From JAPOQD01 sp964620555 (GTDB taxonomy: Bacteria > Pseudomonadota > Gammaproteobacteria > Pseudomonadales > Halieaceae), in NCBI GenBank assembly GCA_964620555.1, contig CAZUGZ010000048.1, forward strand, positions 1 to 14,010: 14,010 nt of DNA, read 5' to 3'. Numbering within the stretch: position 1 is the first letter of the stretch; the number at the start of each line of letters is the position of its first letter. The position numbers and the translations under genes were made by a program. The notes under the pieces are model-generated. The model made no database searches, was not told where the DNA came from, and saw only the letters and a program-made list of their open reading frames with translations. Of this stretch, positions 1-6,901 are shown in pieces.

Positions 1-5
1 TACAC

Positions 6-33
6 TTGTCATTCTCCCGAAACCCACGATAAT
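6..33 (+). promoter_or_regulatory. Candidate sigma70 promoter of glnK
   Basis: A TTGTCA box (6-11) and a GATAAT box (28-33) are separated by 16 bp, and each matches the sigma70 consensus at five of six positions. Transcription would begin near 40, leaving a leader of about 29 nt before the glnK ATG at 69. No GG-N10-GC sigma54 core is visible in the 68 bases available, although the true upstream region is cut off by the window edge. Confidence 0.55.
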
Positions 34-68
34 GCACCTGTCCGAATGTCGTTGTGGAGACCTGTACC

Positions 69-407
69 ATGAAAATGATCACTGCCATCATCAATCCCTT
101 CAAGCTCGATGACGTGCGCGCTGCGCTGTCACAAATTGGCGTAAAGGGTATCAGCGTTACCGATGTGAGGGGCTTTGGTCGCCAGTTGGGTCACAAGGAG
201 TTGTATCGGGGAGCCGAGTACGCGATCGATTTTTTGCCCAAGATCAAATTGGAAATCGCGACCGCGGACCGACAGGTGGATGTGATCATCGACGCCATCT
301 GCAATGCGGCCAAGACCGGTAAAATCGGTGACGGCAAGATCTTTGTACACTCTGTGGAGCAGGCGATTCGCATCCGCACCGGTGAAATCGGCGAGGACGC
401 GCTCTAG
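69..407 (+). CDS. glnK: Nitrogen regulatory protein P-II (GlnK/GlnB family)
   Basis: This 112-residue protein is a PII signal transducer, exactly the usual family length. PII trimers bind ATP/ADP and 2-oxoglutarate and control AmtB, glutamine synthetase adenylylation or NtrB. The T-loop is complete: Gln39 and the RGAEY segment end in Tyr51, the tyrosine uridylylated by GlnD. The TGKIGDGKIF segment of the nucleotide-binding B-loop is also present. The sequence reads closer to GlnK than to GlnB, so the symbol is likely rather than certain. I chose ATG 69 over the in-frame GTG at 54 because it gives the family start (MKMITAIINPFKLDDV) and has a purine-rich GTGGAGA 8-14 bases upstream. The usual partner amtB does not follow: the gene ends 17 bp from a convergent phosphatase gene. 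The T-loop shows no sign of decay. Confidence 0.95.
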   Translation: MKMITAIINPFKLDDVRAALSQIGVKGISVTDVRGFGRQLGHKELYRGAEYAIDFLPKIKLEIATADRQVDVIIDAICNAAKTGKIGDGKIFVHSVEQAIRIRTGEIGEDAL

Positions 408-424
408 GAGTCTGCGCACTGCGT

Positions 425-1138
425 TCAGCGCCTCCCCAGTTCTTCGATCCGGCCGATGGCCCGGGGCAATTGGCGAAGCGAGCGAATGTCCTCATTCGCC
501 GGTTCGCCCCCGGACCAGGCCACCCCGTCACGGTTCAGCCAGACAGCGTAGACCCCCGCCGCATGGGCCCCGGCCACATCGTGCTGGGGGCTGTCCCCCA
601 CGTGTACCAGTTCCGTGGCACGCGCCCCCGTGTGCTTCAGTGCTGCCCGAAACAGGTCCGGCAGCGGCTTGCCGGCGTCGAGGTGTTCCGCGTTGTAGGC
701 AAAGCTGAAGTGACGGCCCAGGTCCACCCGGAAGATATCGGCATTGCCATTGCTGAGAGCTCCCAGGGTATAGCGCTGGGAGAGCTGCTCTACGACCTGT
801 GGTGCCTCGGGGTAGGGTTGTACCTGTTGGCGCACCTCCAGGAAGGCCTGGAACGCTCCCCGCGCGGCGGTCTCCGCTTCCTCTGCCGAGTAGCGGCAGG
901 CCAACAGCAATTCGCGGGTGGCCTGGATGCGCACCTCGCTGATCTGATGTCCAAGTTGCGGATTGGCTCTCCAGAACGCCAGCCGTCGATCGCGCATTTC
1001 CCTTTTGGAAAATCTGCGTGGAAGTCGCGGGCAGTGCTCCTGCAGCCATTGGTATTGGGCGGCTTCGGCCTTGACCAGGACGGGTTCCACATCCCAGAGG
1101 GTATTGTCCAGGTCGAAGGTGATGACCTTGATGCTCAC
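425..1138 (-). CDS. HAD-superfamily hydrolase, YigB-like
   Basis: The 237-residue protein carries all four haloacid-dehalogenase motifs. Motif I is DLDNT with nucleophile Asp9 and acid Asp11; motif II is LSNGN with Ser129; motif III is Lys157 in GKP; motif IV is GDSPQHD at 181-187. Residues of about 15-100 form a helical C1-type cap. E. coli YigB, found in the same place next to xerC, dephosphorylates FMN and a riboflavin-pathway intermediate; that role here is inferred from context and family. It is the last gene of the lptM-lysA-dapF-DUF484-xerC operon. Translation starts at a GTG whose bases overlap the xerC TGA (GTGA, 1135-1138), which suggests translational coupling; GGGAG lies just upstream within xerC. 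The substrate is uncertain because HAD specificity cannot be read reliably from the motifs. Confidence 0.9.
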   Translation of the reverse strand: MSIKVITFDLDNTLWDVEPVLVKAEAAQYQWLQEHCPRLPRRFSKREMRDRRLAFWRANPQLGHQISEVRIQATRELLLACRYSAEEAETAARGAFQAFLEVRQQVQPYPEAPQVVEQLSQRYTLGALSNGNADIFRVDLGRHFSFAYNAEHLDAGKPLPDLFRAALKHTGARATELVHVGDSPQHDVAGAHAAGVYAVWLNRDGVAWSGGEPANEDIRSLRQLPRAIGRIEELGRR

Positions 1139-2043
1139 CGCTCCCGGTCGTCGCGCCGCCGGGCCCGCGGGTGCGCCTGATCGTAGACTTTGGCCAGATG
1201 CTGGAAATCCAGGTGGGTATAAATCTGGGTGGAGGAGATACTGGCGTGTCCCAGCAGTTCCTGGACGGCGCGCAGGTCACCGCTGGATTCCAGCATATGG
1301 CTGGCAAAACTGTGCCGCAACATGTGCGGGTGTACCTGCTGTGGCATTCCCGCCAGCCGTCCGAGTCGGCGCAGCCGCGCCTGAATGTTGCGCACGCTGA
1401 TGCGCCGGCCCCGATTGCTGGTGAACAGGGCCGGCTCCGAGGCCGCCGCGGGGCGCACCTTGCGCCAGTTCTCGATGGCTTGCCGAGCCATCGCGCCGAT
1501 CGGTACGGTGCGGGTTTTGGCGCCCTTGCCCAACACCGTGACCAGGCTGGTGTCGGCCTCCAGGTCCTGGATATCAATATTGGCCAGTTCCGCCAGCCGC
1601 AAACCGGAAGAATAGAACAACTCGGCCATGGCGATATCGCGCAGTACCAGCGGCTGGTCCGAGTCCGGCTTGAGGAATTGATCCATTTGATCCACGTCCA
1701 GGGTTTTTGGCAAGCGCCGCGGCTGCCGGGGTGCGGGAACCCCCTGGGCCGGATTGTGGCTCACCTGCGACTGTCGGCCGAGCTGATTGTAAAAGCTGCG
1801 CACGGCCGAGAGTTTGCGCTGTATGCTGCTGCCCGCCAGCCCCCGGCGGCGCAACTGACTGACAAATTGGCGGATGTCCGCCGCGCTGACGGCACTCGCC
1901 TGGTGCAGTTGGCGCTGCTGGCACCAGGCGCACAACTCGTTCAGGTCACGGCGGTAATTGCTGAGGGTATGGGGAGAGAGCCGGCGCACCTCCCGCAGAT
2001 AGGTGAGGAATTGCTCGATCTGTTCGTCCAGCGTCTGCTTCAC
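1135..2043 (-). CDS. xerC: Site-specific tyrosine recombinase XerC
   Basis: The 302-residue protein is a full-length tyrosine recombinase that would act with XerD (not in this window) at dif to resolve chromosome dimers. The N-terminal SAM-like core-binding domain spans about 1-90 and the catalytic domain about 108-290. All catalytic residues are visible: Arg149 (SSGLRLAEL), Lys173 (GKGAKTR), His240 and Arg243 (HPHMLRHSFA), His266 (LLGHASI) and nucleophile Tyr275 (TQIYTHL). I chose the GTG at 2043 because it gives the normal XerC start (KQTLDEQIEQFLTYL), overlaps the preceding DUF484 stop as GTGA (2040-2043) and has AAGGGG four bases upstream. The frame stays open beyond this start, but the extension has no XerC similarity and lies antiparallel to no known domain. 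Position between DUF484 and the HAD gene matches the conserved order, so this is chromosomal XerC and not a phage integrase. Confidence 0.96.
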   Translation of the reverse strand: MKQTLDEQIEQFLTYLREVRRLSPHTLSNYRRDLNELCAWCQQRQLHQASAVSAADIRQFVSQLRRRGLAGSSIQRKLSAVRSFYNQLGRQSQVSHNPAQGVPAPRQPRRLPKTLDVDQMDQFLKPDSDQPLVLRDIAMAELFYSSGLRLAELANIDIQDLEADTSLVTVLGKGAKTRTVPIGAMARQAIENWRKVRPAAASEPALFTSNRGRRISVRNIQARLRRLGRLAGMPQQVHPHMLRHSFASHMLESSGDLRAVQELLGHASISSTQIYTHLDFQHLAKVYDQAHPRARRRDDRER

Positions 2044-2738
2044 GCGGCCCCTTGCTCGACCCGGTCCAGCAGCCGTATCAGCAACTCGCCGATGTGATCG
2101 AGGAACAGTGTCCCCATGTCGGAGGAATAGTAATTGGCGTCGCTGTTGCCCAGTGCGATGACACCCTGTTCGACGTCGTCGATCAGCGGCATGACCGCCG
2201 CGGAACCCACCCGTTCCGGATCGGCAAACAGATACGCCAGTTCCGCTTTGCGCAGCAGTCCACAGGTCGGTTTGCGGTTTTTCAGCAGTGCGCCGATGTG
2301 CTCCAGGGCGTTGTCCCGGGAATCGATGCGCAGTGCCCCGGTGGCCTGTCCGGGGTCGCCAAACAAAATCAGGGTAACCTGCTCCACCTGAAAATCGTCG
2401 CGCATGGAGTTGATGAAGAAGGTGGCGATCTGCTCCCGGCTGCGGGCTTCCAGCAATGCCAGCAGCAGTGACCGGGTCGAGTGGTAGAGCTCGTCGTTGC
2501 GGCGTGCGGTGGCGGTCAGGGTACGCAGACGCTGGCGCAGTTCGCCATTGCGGTCGCGCAGCACGCTGACCTGTTTCTCCACCAGGGAGATGGCGCTGCC
2601 GGTAGCGTGGGAAAGTTGCAGGCCCTGCAGCAGGTCCGGGTGGCGTTCGAAGAAATCGTCGTGCAGTTGCAGATAATCCCGCACCTGTGGCTCGGTCAGC
2701 TCGGGAGCTTGCCCCGCTGAGGTGGATCTGGTGCTCAT
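2040..2738 (-). CDS. DUF484 family protein (GAF-like)
   Basis: This 232-residue protein belongs to the DUF484 family, always found between dapF and xerC in this kind of cluster; its biochemical role is not established. The N-terminal part (about 14-45) has the typical VRDYLQLHDDFFERHPDLL opening. A predicted coiled-coil segment rich in Gln, Arg and Leu follows (about 48-85), and then a GAF-like domain (about 90-225) with the pattern VMPLIDDVEQGVIALGN near 182-198. No signal peptide or membrane segment is seen, so it is probably cytoplasmic. The ATG overlaps the dapF TGA as ATGA (2735-2738) and the gene's own stop overlaps the xerC GTG, so it is tightly coupled on both sides. I cannot assign a ligand or partner. 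Confidence 0.9.
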   Translation of the reverse strand: MSTRSTSAGQAPELTEPQVRDYLQLHDDFFERHPDLLQGLQLSHATGSAISLVEKQVSVLRDRNGELRQRLRTLTATARRNDELYHSTRSLLLALLEARSREQIATFFINSMRDDFQVEQVTLILFGDPGQATGALRIDSRDNALEHIGALLKNRKPTCGLLRKAELAYLFADPERVGSAAVMPLIDDVEQGVIALGNSDANYYSSDMGTLFLDHIGELLIRLLDRVEQGAA

Positions 2739-3565
2739 AGGCGTATGCTGCCTTCAAAGACCTTGCTGGCCGGCCCGCTCATGATAACGGTTTGTCCCGC
2801 TCCCTCCCAGTGCACCTGCAAGTTGCCGCCGGGCAGCGTTACCTGCACCTGCTCGTTTAACAGGCCCAGCAGGCGGCCGCTGACCACCGCCGCACAGGCC
2901 CCGCTGCCGCAGGCCCTGGTTTCGCCCACTCCCCGTTCAAAAACGCGCAGCTTGACCCGCCCGGCGGACACCACCTGCATGAAGCCGACATTGGCGCGCT
3001 GGGGGAAATCCGGGTGCCGCTCGATCAGCGGGCCGAGCTGCGCCACGGGAGCGCTGTCCACGTCGTCCACCCGCAGCACGGCGTGGGGGTTGCCCATGGA
3101 AACCGCCCCGATCTGATACTCCCGATTCTCCACCGACAGGGAGTATTGCGCTGCCTCTGCCTCGTCGCGAAACGGAATATCGCGGGGTGTCAGCACCGGA
3201 ATTCCCATGTCGACCTCGACCTGGCCGCGGCCGAGCAGCCGCAATTCCAGGGGGCCGGCCAGGGTCTCGACCCGGATGCGGTCCTTGTGGGTCAGTTTTT
3301 TATCCCGCACAAAGAGGGCCAGGCAACGGGCGCCATTGCCACACTGCTGCACCTCGCTACCGTCGGCATTGAAGATGCGGTAGCGAAAATCCATGTCCGG
3401 GTCGCGCGGAGCCTCGACCACCAGCAGTTGATCGCAACCGACCCCCAGTCGCCGGTCGGCCAGCCTGCGCAGTTGCTCGGTGCGCAATCGGATATTCTGG
3501 CTGATCAGGTCCAGCACGACAAAATCATTGCCCAGGCCCTGCATTTTGGTGAACCTGATGATCAT
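2735..3565 (-). CDS. dapF: Diaminopimelate epimerase
   Basis: DapF converts LL- to meso-diaminopimelate for lysine and peptidoglycan synthesis without a cofactor, using two cysteines. Both are in place: Cys75 in QQCGNGAR and Cys219 in TRACGSGAC. At 276 residues it has the normal family length, and the two symmetrical alpha/beta lobes are represented by these two motifs. The start MIIRFTKMQGLGNDF is canonical, with GGAG eight bases upstream. The ATG overlaps the lysA stop as ATGA (3562-3565). The order lysA then dapF is functionally logical in reverse: DapF makes the substrate that LysA decarboxylates. Nothing looks truncated or abnormal. Confidence 0.97.
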   Translation of the reverse strand: MIIRFTKMQGLGNDFVVLDLISQNIRLRTEQLRRLADRRLGVGCDQLLVVEAPRDPDMDFRYRIFNADGSEVQQCGNGARCLALFVRDKKLTHKDRIRVETLAGPLELRLLGRGQVEVDMGIPVLTPRDIPFRDEAEAAQYSLSVENREYQIGAVSMGNPHAVLRVDDVDSAPVAQLGPLIERHPDFPQRANVGFMQVVSAGRVKLRVFERGVGETRACGSGACAAVVSGRLLGLLNEQVQVTLPGGNLQVHWEGAGQTVIMSGPASKVFEGSIRL

Positions 3566-4821
3566 CGGCCACGCTCCGGCAGTACCTGTTCGCCAAGGAA
3601 CAGGCTGCTGACCGTTTCCCTGGGGCGAACCAGGTGCAGTTGTGCGGCGTCAACCATCAGTTCCGCGGCCCGCGGCCGGGTGTTGTAGTTGGAACTCATC
3701 ACAAACCCATAGGCGCCTGCACCCAGCACCGCCAGCAGATCCCCCTGGCGGATGGCGAGTTGTCGCTGCCTGCCGAGGAAGTCCCCGGTCTCACAGACCG
3801 GCCCTACCACGTCGTAACACTGCGCGCTCAGATCGTCGTGCTGTTGCACCGGCACGATGTCCTGCCAGGCTCCGTAGAGAGCCGGGCGCAGCAGGTCGTT
3901 CATGGCCGCATCGACAATGGCGAAATTGTGTTCGGCCTGCTGCTTGAGATCGTTGACCCGGGTCAGCAGGATTCCCGCCCCGGCACAGATGGAGCGGCCC
4001 GGTTCCAGCAGCAGGGTCAGTTGCCGCTCGCCGATGGTGTCGCGCAGCGCCGCGACGTAGTCGGCAATGGTGGGTGGCGTTTCATCCTGGTAGCGCACCC
4101 CCAGCCCGCCGCCGACATTGATGTGGCCTACGGTGATGCCCTGATCGGCCAGCCGCTCGACCAGCGCCAGCAGGCTGCGCAAGGCATCCAGGAAGGGGGT
4201 GAGCCGGGTAAGCTGGGAACCAATGTGAAAATCCGCTCCCACCACCTCGATGTGTTCCAGGTCGGCGGCGCGCCGATACAGGGCAAGGGCGGCCGCGGTT
4301 TGCATGCCGAACTTGTGGTGGTGCCGGCCGGTGGCGATATAGGAGTGGGTGTCGGCGTCCACGTCGGGATTTACCCGCACCGAAATGCGCGCCGTTGCCC
4401 CATTGGCGGCGGCGACCTGATGGAGGTTCTCCAACTCGGTGGCGGATTCGATATTGAAGCAGAGAATATCCTGCTCCAGGGCCAGGGCCAGTTCCTGCCG
4501 GGACTTGCCGACCCCGGAAAACACCACTTTTCGCGGGTCGCCGCCGGCGGCGATCACCCGTTGCAGTTCACCGCCGGAGACGATGTCGAAACCGGCTCCG
4601 AGCCGGGCCAGGATATCGAGCACGGCCAGGTTGCCGTTGGCCTTGACGGCGTAGCAGACCAGGTGGTCGCACCCCGCCAGTGCCTCGCGGTAGGCCAGGA
4701 ACGACCGTTCCAGGGCCGCCCGCGAGTAGACGTAGCTGGGCGTGCCGTAGCGGCCGGCAACGTCGCTCAAGGCGACATCCTCGGCGAACAACTGCCCACC
4801 CCGGTATTGGAATTCACTCAT
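3562..4821 (-). CDS. lysA: Diaminopimelate decarboxylase
   Basis: LysA is the PLP-dependent, fold-III decarboxylase that turns meso-diaminopimelate into L-lysine and CO2, the last step of the pathway. The 419-residue protein has the PLP lysine Lys60 in YAVKAN, the FHIGSQ segment at 198-203, the glycine-rich phosphate loop GGGLG at 237-241, EPGR at 273-276 and the CETGD active-site cysteine loop at 343-347, which reaches into the neighbouring subunit. The alpha/beta barrel occupies about 30-280 and the C-terminal beta domain the rest. The start codon is 9 bp after the lptM stop, so the two are co-transcribed; the ribosome-binding site in front of lysA is weak (CCGGATAA), which fits translation by re-initiation after lptM. 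Only lysA, not lysR, is seen beside it. Confidence 0.97.
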   Translation of the reverse strand: MSEFQYRGGQLFAEDVALSDVAGRYGTPSYVYSRAALERSFLAYREALAGCDHLVCYAVKANGNLAVLDILARLGAGFDIVSGGELQRVIAAGGDPRKVVFSGVGKSRQELALALEQDILCFNIESATELENLHQVAAANGATARISVRVNPDVDADTHSYIATGRHHHKFGMQTAAALALYRRAADLEHIEVVGADFHIGSQLTRLTPFLDALRSLLALVERLADQGITVGHINVGGGLGVRYQDETPPTIADYVAALRDTIGERQLTLLLEPGRSICAGAGILLTRVNDLKQQAEHNFAIVDAAMNDLLRPALYGAWQDIVPVQQHDDLSAQCYDVVGPVCETGDFLGRQRQLAIRQGDLLAVLGAGAYGFVMSSNYNTRPRAAELMVDAAQLHLVRPRETVSSLFLGEQVLPERGR

Positions 4822-4830
4822 CGGGTCGAA

Positions 4831-4956
4831 TTATCCGGCGGGTTCCGCGCCGGTTGCCGGTGGCGGGGGCGCGTCTTGTGGCATGTAGAGCGGACCGGTC
4901 TGGCCGCAGCCGGACAGACAGAAGAGCAGCAACAGACTGAAAAGGGTAGGGCGCAT
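4831..4956 (-). CDS. lptM: LPS-assembly lipoprotein LptM (YifL family)
   Basis: This 41-residue lipoprotein has a 16-residue signal peptide (Arg2, hydrophobic LFSLLLLFCL) and a lipobox LSGC with the lipidated cysteine at position 17. The mature part opens CGQTGPLYMP, the hallmark of the YifL/LptM family, followed by a Pro/Ala-rich tail. LptM in E. coli binds the LptDE translocon and promotes its oxidative maturation; the same outer-membrane role is inferred here from the motif. It is the first gene of the lysA operon, as in many gammaproteobacteria. ATG 4956 is required to preserve the signal peptide; a GTG two codons upstream is possible but an in-frame stop lies just before it. No Shine-Dalgarno sequence with normal spacing precedes the ATG, and a perfect TATAAT sits eight bases upstream (see the promoter entry). 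Confidence 0.9.
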   Translation of the reverse strand: MRPTLFSLLLLFCLSGCGQTGPLYMPQDAPPPPATGAEPAG

Positions 4957-5067
4957 CCCCACCGATTATACTCTCTGTGTAGCCAGCCCGGCGAGGTGGA
5001 CTTATTATTACCAGCAATTGCCGGCAACGGGGGTTGCGGCATCATCACCTCGCAACTGGGAGATTTC
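4957..5067. promoter_or_regulatory. Divergent lptM/cyaY control region with symmetric -10
   Basis: The 111 bp between lptM and cyaY hold a perfect TATAAT on the minus strand (4970-4965) and an overlapping TATACT on the plus strand (4967-4972), so one stretch can serve as -10 in both directions. Neither has a convincing -35 box. Minus-strand transcription would begin around 4958, only one or two bases before the lptM ATG. Plus-strand transcription would begin near 4979, giving cyaY a leader of about 89 nt. A perfect 10-bp palindrome (TTGCCGGCAA, 5018-5027) lies in the cyaY leader. Assignment is by motif only. Confidence 0.45.
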
Positions 5068-5382
5068 GTGGACGAAACCGAATTTTCAGACCGGGTCGAG
5101 CAGACTCTGGAGGACTTGGAACTGGCGCTCGACCGGGCCGGGATCGACTACGAGAGCAATGCCGGGATTCTCACTGTCGAGTTCGATGACGATTCCCGCA
5201 TGATTTATTCGCGCCAGTCTGCCAGCCGTCAATTGTGGCTGGCGACCCGCTCGGGGGGGTATCACTTCGAGTGGGATGACGCCGCCGGGGACTGGCGTGG
5301 TACCCGCGGCGGCGAATTGCTGAAACCCTTCTCGGCGGGAGAGATGCTGCGGCAGGGTGGCGTGGAGCTGCACTGGGATTGA
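5068..5382 (+). CDS. cyaY: Iron-sulfur cluster assembly protein CyaY (frataxin)
   Basis: The 104-residue protein is bacterial frataxin, an iron-binding regulator of the IscS-IscU cluster assembly machinery in the cytoplasm. The first helix is acidic (Asp2, Glu3, Glu5, Asp8, Glu11, Glu15, Asp16, Glu18), the iron-binding surface of the family. The beta-sheet core contains the diagnostic string SRQSASRQLWLATRSGGYHFEW at about 48-69, equivalent to the conserved NRQ...QxWLAT...GGYHF block of CyaY. The start is GTG 5068, with GGGAG five bases upstream; the frame stays open further upstream but there is no CyaY-like sequence there. It diverges from lptM and converges on argH with a 31-bp gap. Length and motifs are normal. 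Confidence 0.95.
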   Translation: MDETEFSDRVEQTLEDLELALDRAGIDYESNAGILTVEFDDDSRMIYSRQSASRQLWLATRSGGYHFEWDDAAGDWRGTRGGELLKPFSAGEMLRQGGVELHWD

Positions 5383-5413
5383 GCGGCGGTTTCCCCGCTG
5401 TGAACTATCCGGG

Positions 5414-6811
5414 TCAGCGGGCAGCCAGTCGCTCGCTGGCCCGTTTTACGGCAGCGCGCACCTGTTCGGGCGCGGTGCCGCCGAGGTGGTTGCGGGCCGC
5501 CACCGAGCCCTCCGGCGTCAGCACTGCGAACACGTCTTCGCGAATTTCGGCGCACCAGCTCTGCAGCGTTGCCAGGTCCATCTGTGCCAGTTCGGTGCCG
5601 GTTTCCAGGCCGTGGGCCACGACCTTGCCGACCACCTGGTGGGCATCGCGAAAGGGCACGCCCAGGCGCACCAGGTAGTCGGCCAGGTCGGTGGCGGTGG
5701 CATAACCGGCCGTGGCGGCCTCGCGCATGACCGCCCGGTTGGGGACGATGGCAGGTACCAGGTCGGCGCAGGCGCGCAGGCAGTCCAGTACCGTGTCCAC
5801 GGTGTCGAATACGGGCTCCTTGTCTTCCTGGTTGTCCCTGTTGTAGGCCAGTGGCTGGCTCTTCATCAGCGTCAGTACCGACATCAGATGGCCCACCACC
5901 CGCCCCGTTTTGCCGCGCACCAGTTCGGGAACATCCGGGTTCTTCTTTTGCGGCATGATGGAAGAGCCGGTACAGAAGCGGTCCGGCAGTTCCACAAAAT
6001 TGAAGCGCGGAGAATTCCACAGTACCAGTTCTTCCGCGATACGCGACAGGTGGGTCAGCAACAGCGCGCCGAAACTGCAGAGCTCGATGACGAAGTCGCG
6101 ATCGGATACCGAGTCGAGTGAGTTCCCGGTGGGTTCACTGAACCCCAGGGCCGCCGCCGTCTGGGCCCGGTCGATGGGGTAGCTGGTACCCGCCAGGGCG
6201 GCCGCTCCCAGCGGGCTCTGGTTGAGGCGCCGGCGACAATCCTGCAGGCGGCCGTGGTCGCGCTCGAGCATCTCGTTCCAGGCCAGCAGGTGGTGTCCGA
6301 AGCTGATGGGCTGGGCGTTTTGCAGGTGCGTGAAGCCGGGCATGATGGTATCGGTGTGACCGCCGGCCAGTTCCACGATTGCGCTTTGCAGCCGAGTCAG
6401 TTCCGCGGCCATCGAATCGATGGCGTCGCGCAGGTACAGCCGCAGCGCCGTGGCAACCTGATCGTTGCGCGAGCGCCCCGTGTGCAGCTTCCGGCCGGCG
6501 GCGCCGACCAGTTGCGTCAGCCGCGCCTCGATGTTCATGTGCAGGTCTTCCAGTTCGATGGACCAGTTGAATTCACCGCTTTCAATTTCCGCCCGGACCT
6601 GGGTCAGCCCGTCGCGGATGGCCTGCAACTCGTCGGCACTGAGCACCCCGATCTGTGCCAGCATGTCGGCGTGTGCCAGCGAACCCGCGATGTCGTGCAG
6701 TGCCATTCTCTGGTCGAACGCCACGGAAGCCGTGAAGCGCTGGACGAATTGATCGGTCGCCTCGCGAAAGCGGCCGCCCCAGAGCTTACTGGGCGGGTCC
6801 TGTTCACTCAT
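5414..6811 (-). CDS. argH: Argininosuccinate lyase
   Basis: ArgH cleaves argininosuccinate to arginine and fumarate, the last step of arginine synthesis; it works as a homotetramer of the fumarase/aspartase superfamily. The 465-residue protein starts with the ArgH-specific KLWGGRF block (9-15). It carries the three conserved superfamily regions: HTGRSRNDQ at 110-118, the catalytic Thr161-His162 in GFTHLQNAQP, and the signature GSSIMPQKKNPD at 282-293, whose serine is the catalytic base in this family. The ATG at 6811 has GGGGGA nine bases upstream. The gene is monocistronic here, divergent from hemC and convergent with cyaY. No deletions or substitutions in active-site motifs are seen. Confidence 0.97.
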   Translation of the reverse strand: MSEQDPPSKLWGGRFREATDQFVQRFTASVAFDQRMALHDIAGSLAHADMLAQIGVLSADELQAIRDGLTQVRAEIESGEFNWSIELEDLHMNIEARLTQLVGAAGRKLHTGRSRNDQVATALRLYLRDAIDSMAAELTRLQSAIVELAGGHTDTIMPGFTHLQNAQPISFGHHLLAWNEMLERDHGRLQDCRRRLNQSPLGAAALAGTSYPIDRAQTAAALGFSEPTGNSLDSVSDRDFVIELCSFGALLLTHLSRIAEELVLWNSPRFNFVELPDRFCTGSSIMPQKKNPDVPELVRGKTGRVVGHLMSVLTLMKSQPLAYNRDNQEDKEPVFDTVDTVLDCLRACADLVPAIVPNRAVMREAATAGYATATDLADYLVRLGVPFRDAHQVVGKVVAHGLETGTELAQMDLATLQSWCAEIREDVFAVLTPEGSVAARNHLGGTAPEQVRAAVKRASERLAAR

Positions 6812-6848
6812 GGCAGGGATTCCCCCGGTTGTGCCGGCAATGCTGGCC

Positions 6849-6856
6849 AGTATAAC
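6849..6856. promoter_or_regulatory. Shared -10 region of the argH/hemC divergent promoters
   Basis: In the 90-bp gap between argH and hemC, the bases AGTATAAC read as TATAAC on the plus strand (6851-6856) and TATACT on the minus strand (6854-6849). Each fits TATAAT at five of six positions. The plus-strand box would give hemC a leader of roughly 40 nt; the minus-strand box would give argH a leader of about 30 nt. A partial -35 (TTGTGC, 6829-6834, 16-bp spacer) exists only for the plus strand. This is a motif-level call. Confidence 0.4.
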
Positions 6857-6901
6857 AGTATGGACAACGCATCCGGGCAGACTCCTGGGGTATCATGGGC
6901 C

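Noticed and set aside
54..68. GTG 54 as start of glnK
   Set aside because: It would add five residues before the canonical MKMITAI start, and it falls in the purine-rich ribosome-binding region of the ATG at 69.
408..431. Terminator between glnK and the HAD gene
   Set aside because: Only a four-base GCGC stem (414-417 with 428-431) is seen and no T-run follows.
1135..2043. xerC as a phage or integron integrase
   Set aside because: Position in the lysA-dapF-DUF484-xerC-HAD order and normal length make it the chromosomal dimer-resolution recombinase.
2044..2757. Open frame extending xerC upstream to 540 codons
   Set aside because: The extension is the DUF484 gene read in another frame, has no recombinase similarity, and the GTG at 2043 gives a complete XerC with a coupled start.
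5018..5027. TTGCCGGCAA palindrome in the cyaY leader as an operator
   Set aside because: Ten bases in a GC-rich region can arise by chance, and it matches no Fur, IscR or other site that I know.
3634..5067. Very long plus-strand open frame antisense to lysA and continuing into cyaY
   Set aside because: High GC content keeps antisense frames open. lysA motifs on the minus strand are complete, and only the part from 5068 resembles a known protein (CyaY).
5382..5399. Intrinsic terminator after cyaY
   Set aside because: AGCGG and CCGCT form a five-base stem with an eight-base loop, but there is no T-tract on either strand, so it is too weak to call.
6254..6901. Plus-strand frame in front of hemC, antisense to argH
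   Set aside because: It is the antisense of a complete ArgH, and family alignment places the HemC start at 6902. The in-frame ATG at 6860 lacks a ribosome-binding site and sits at the predicted transcription start.
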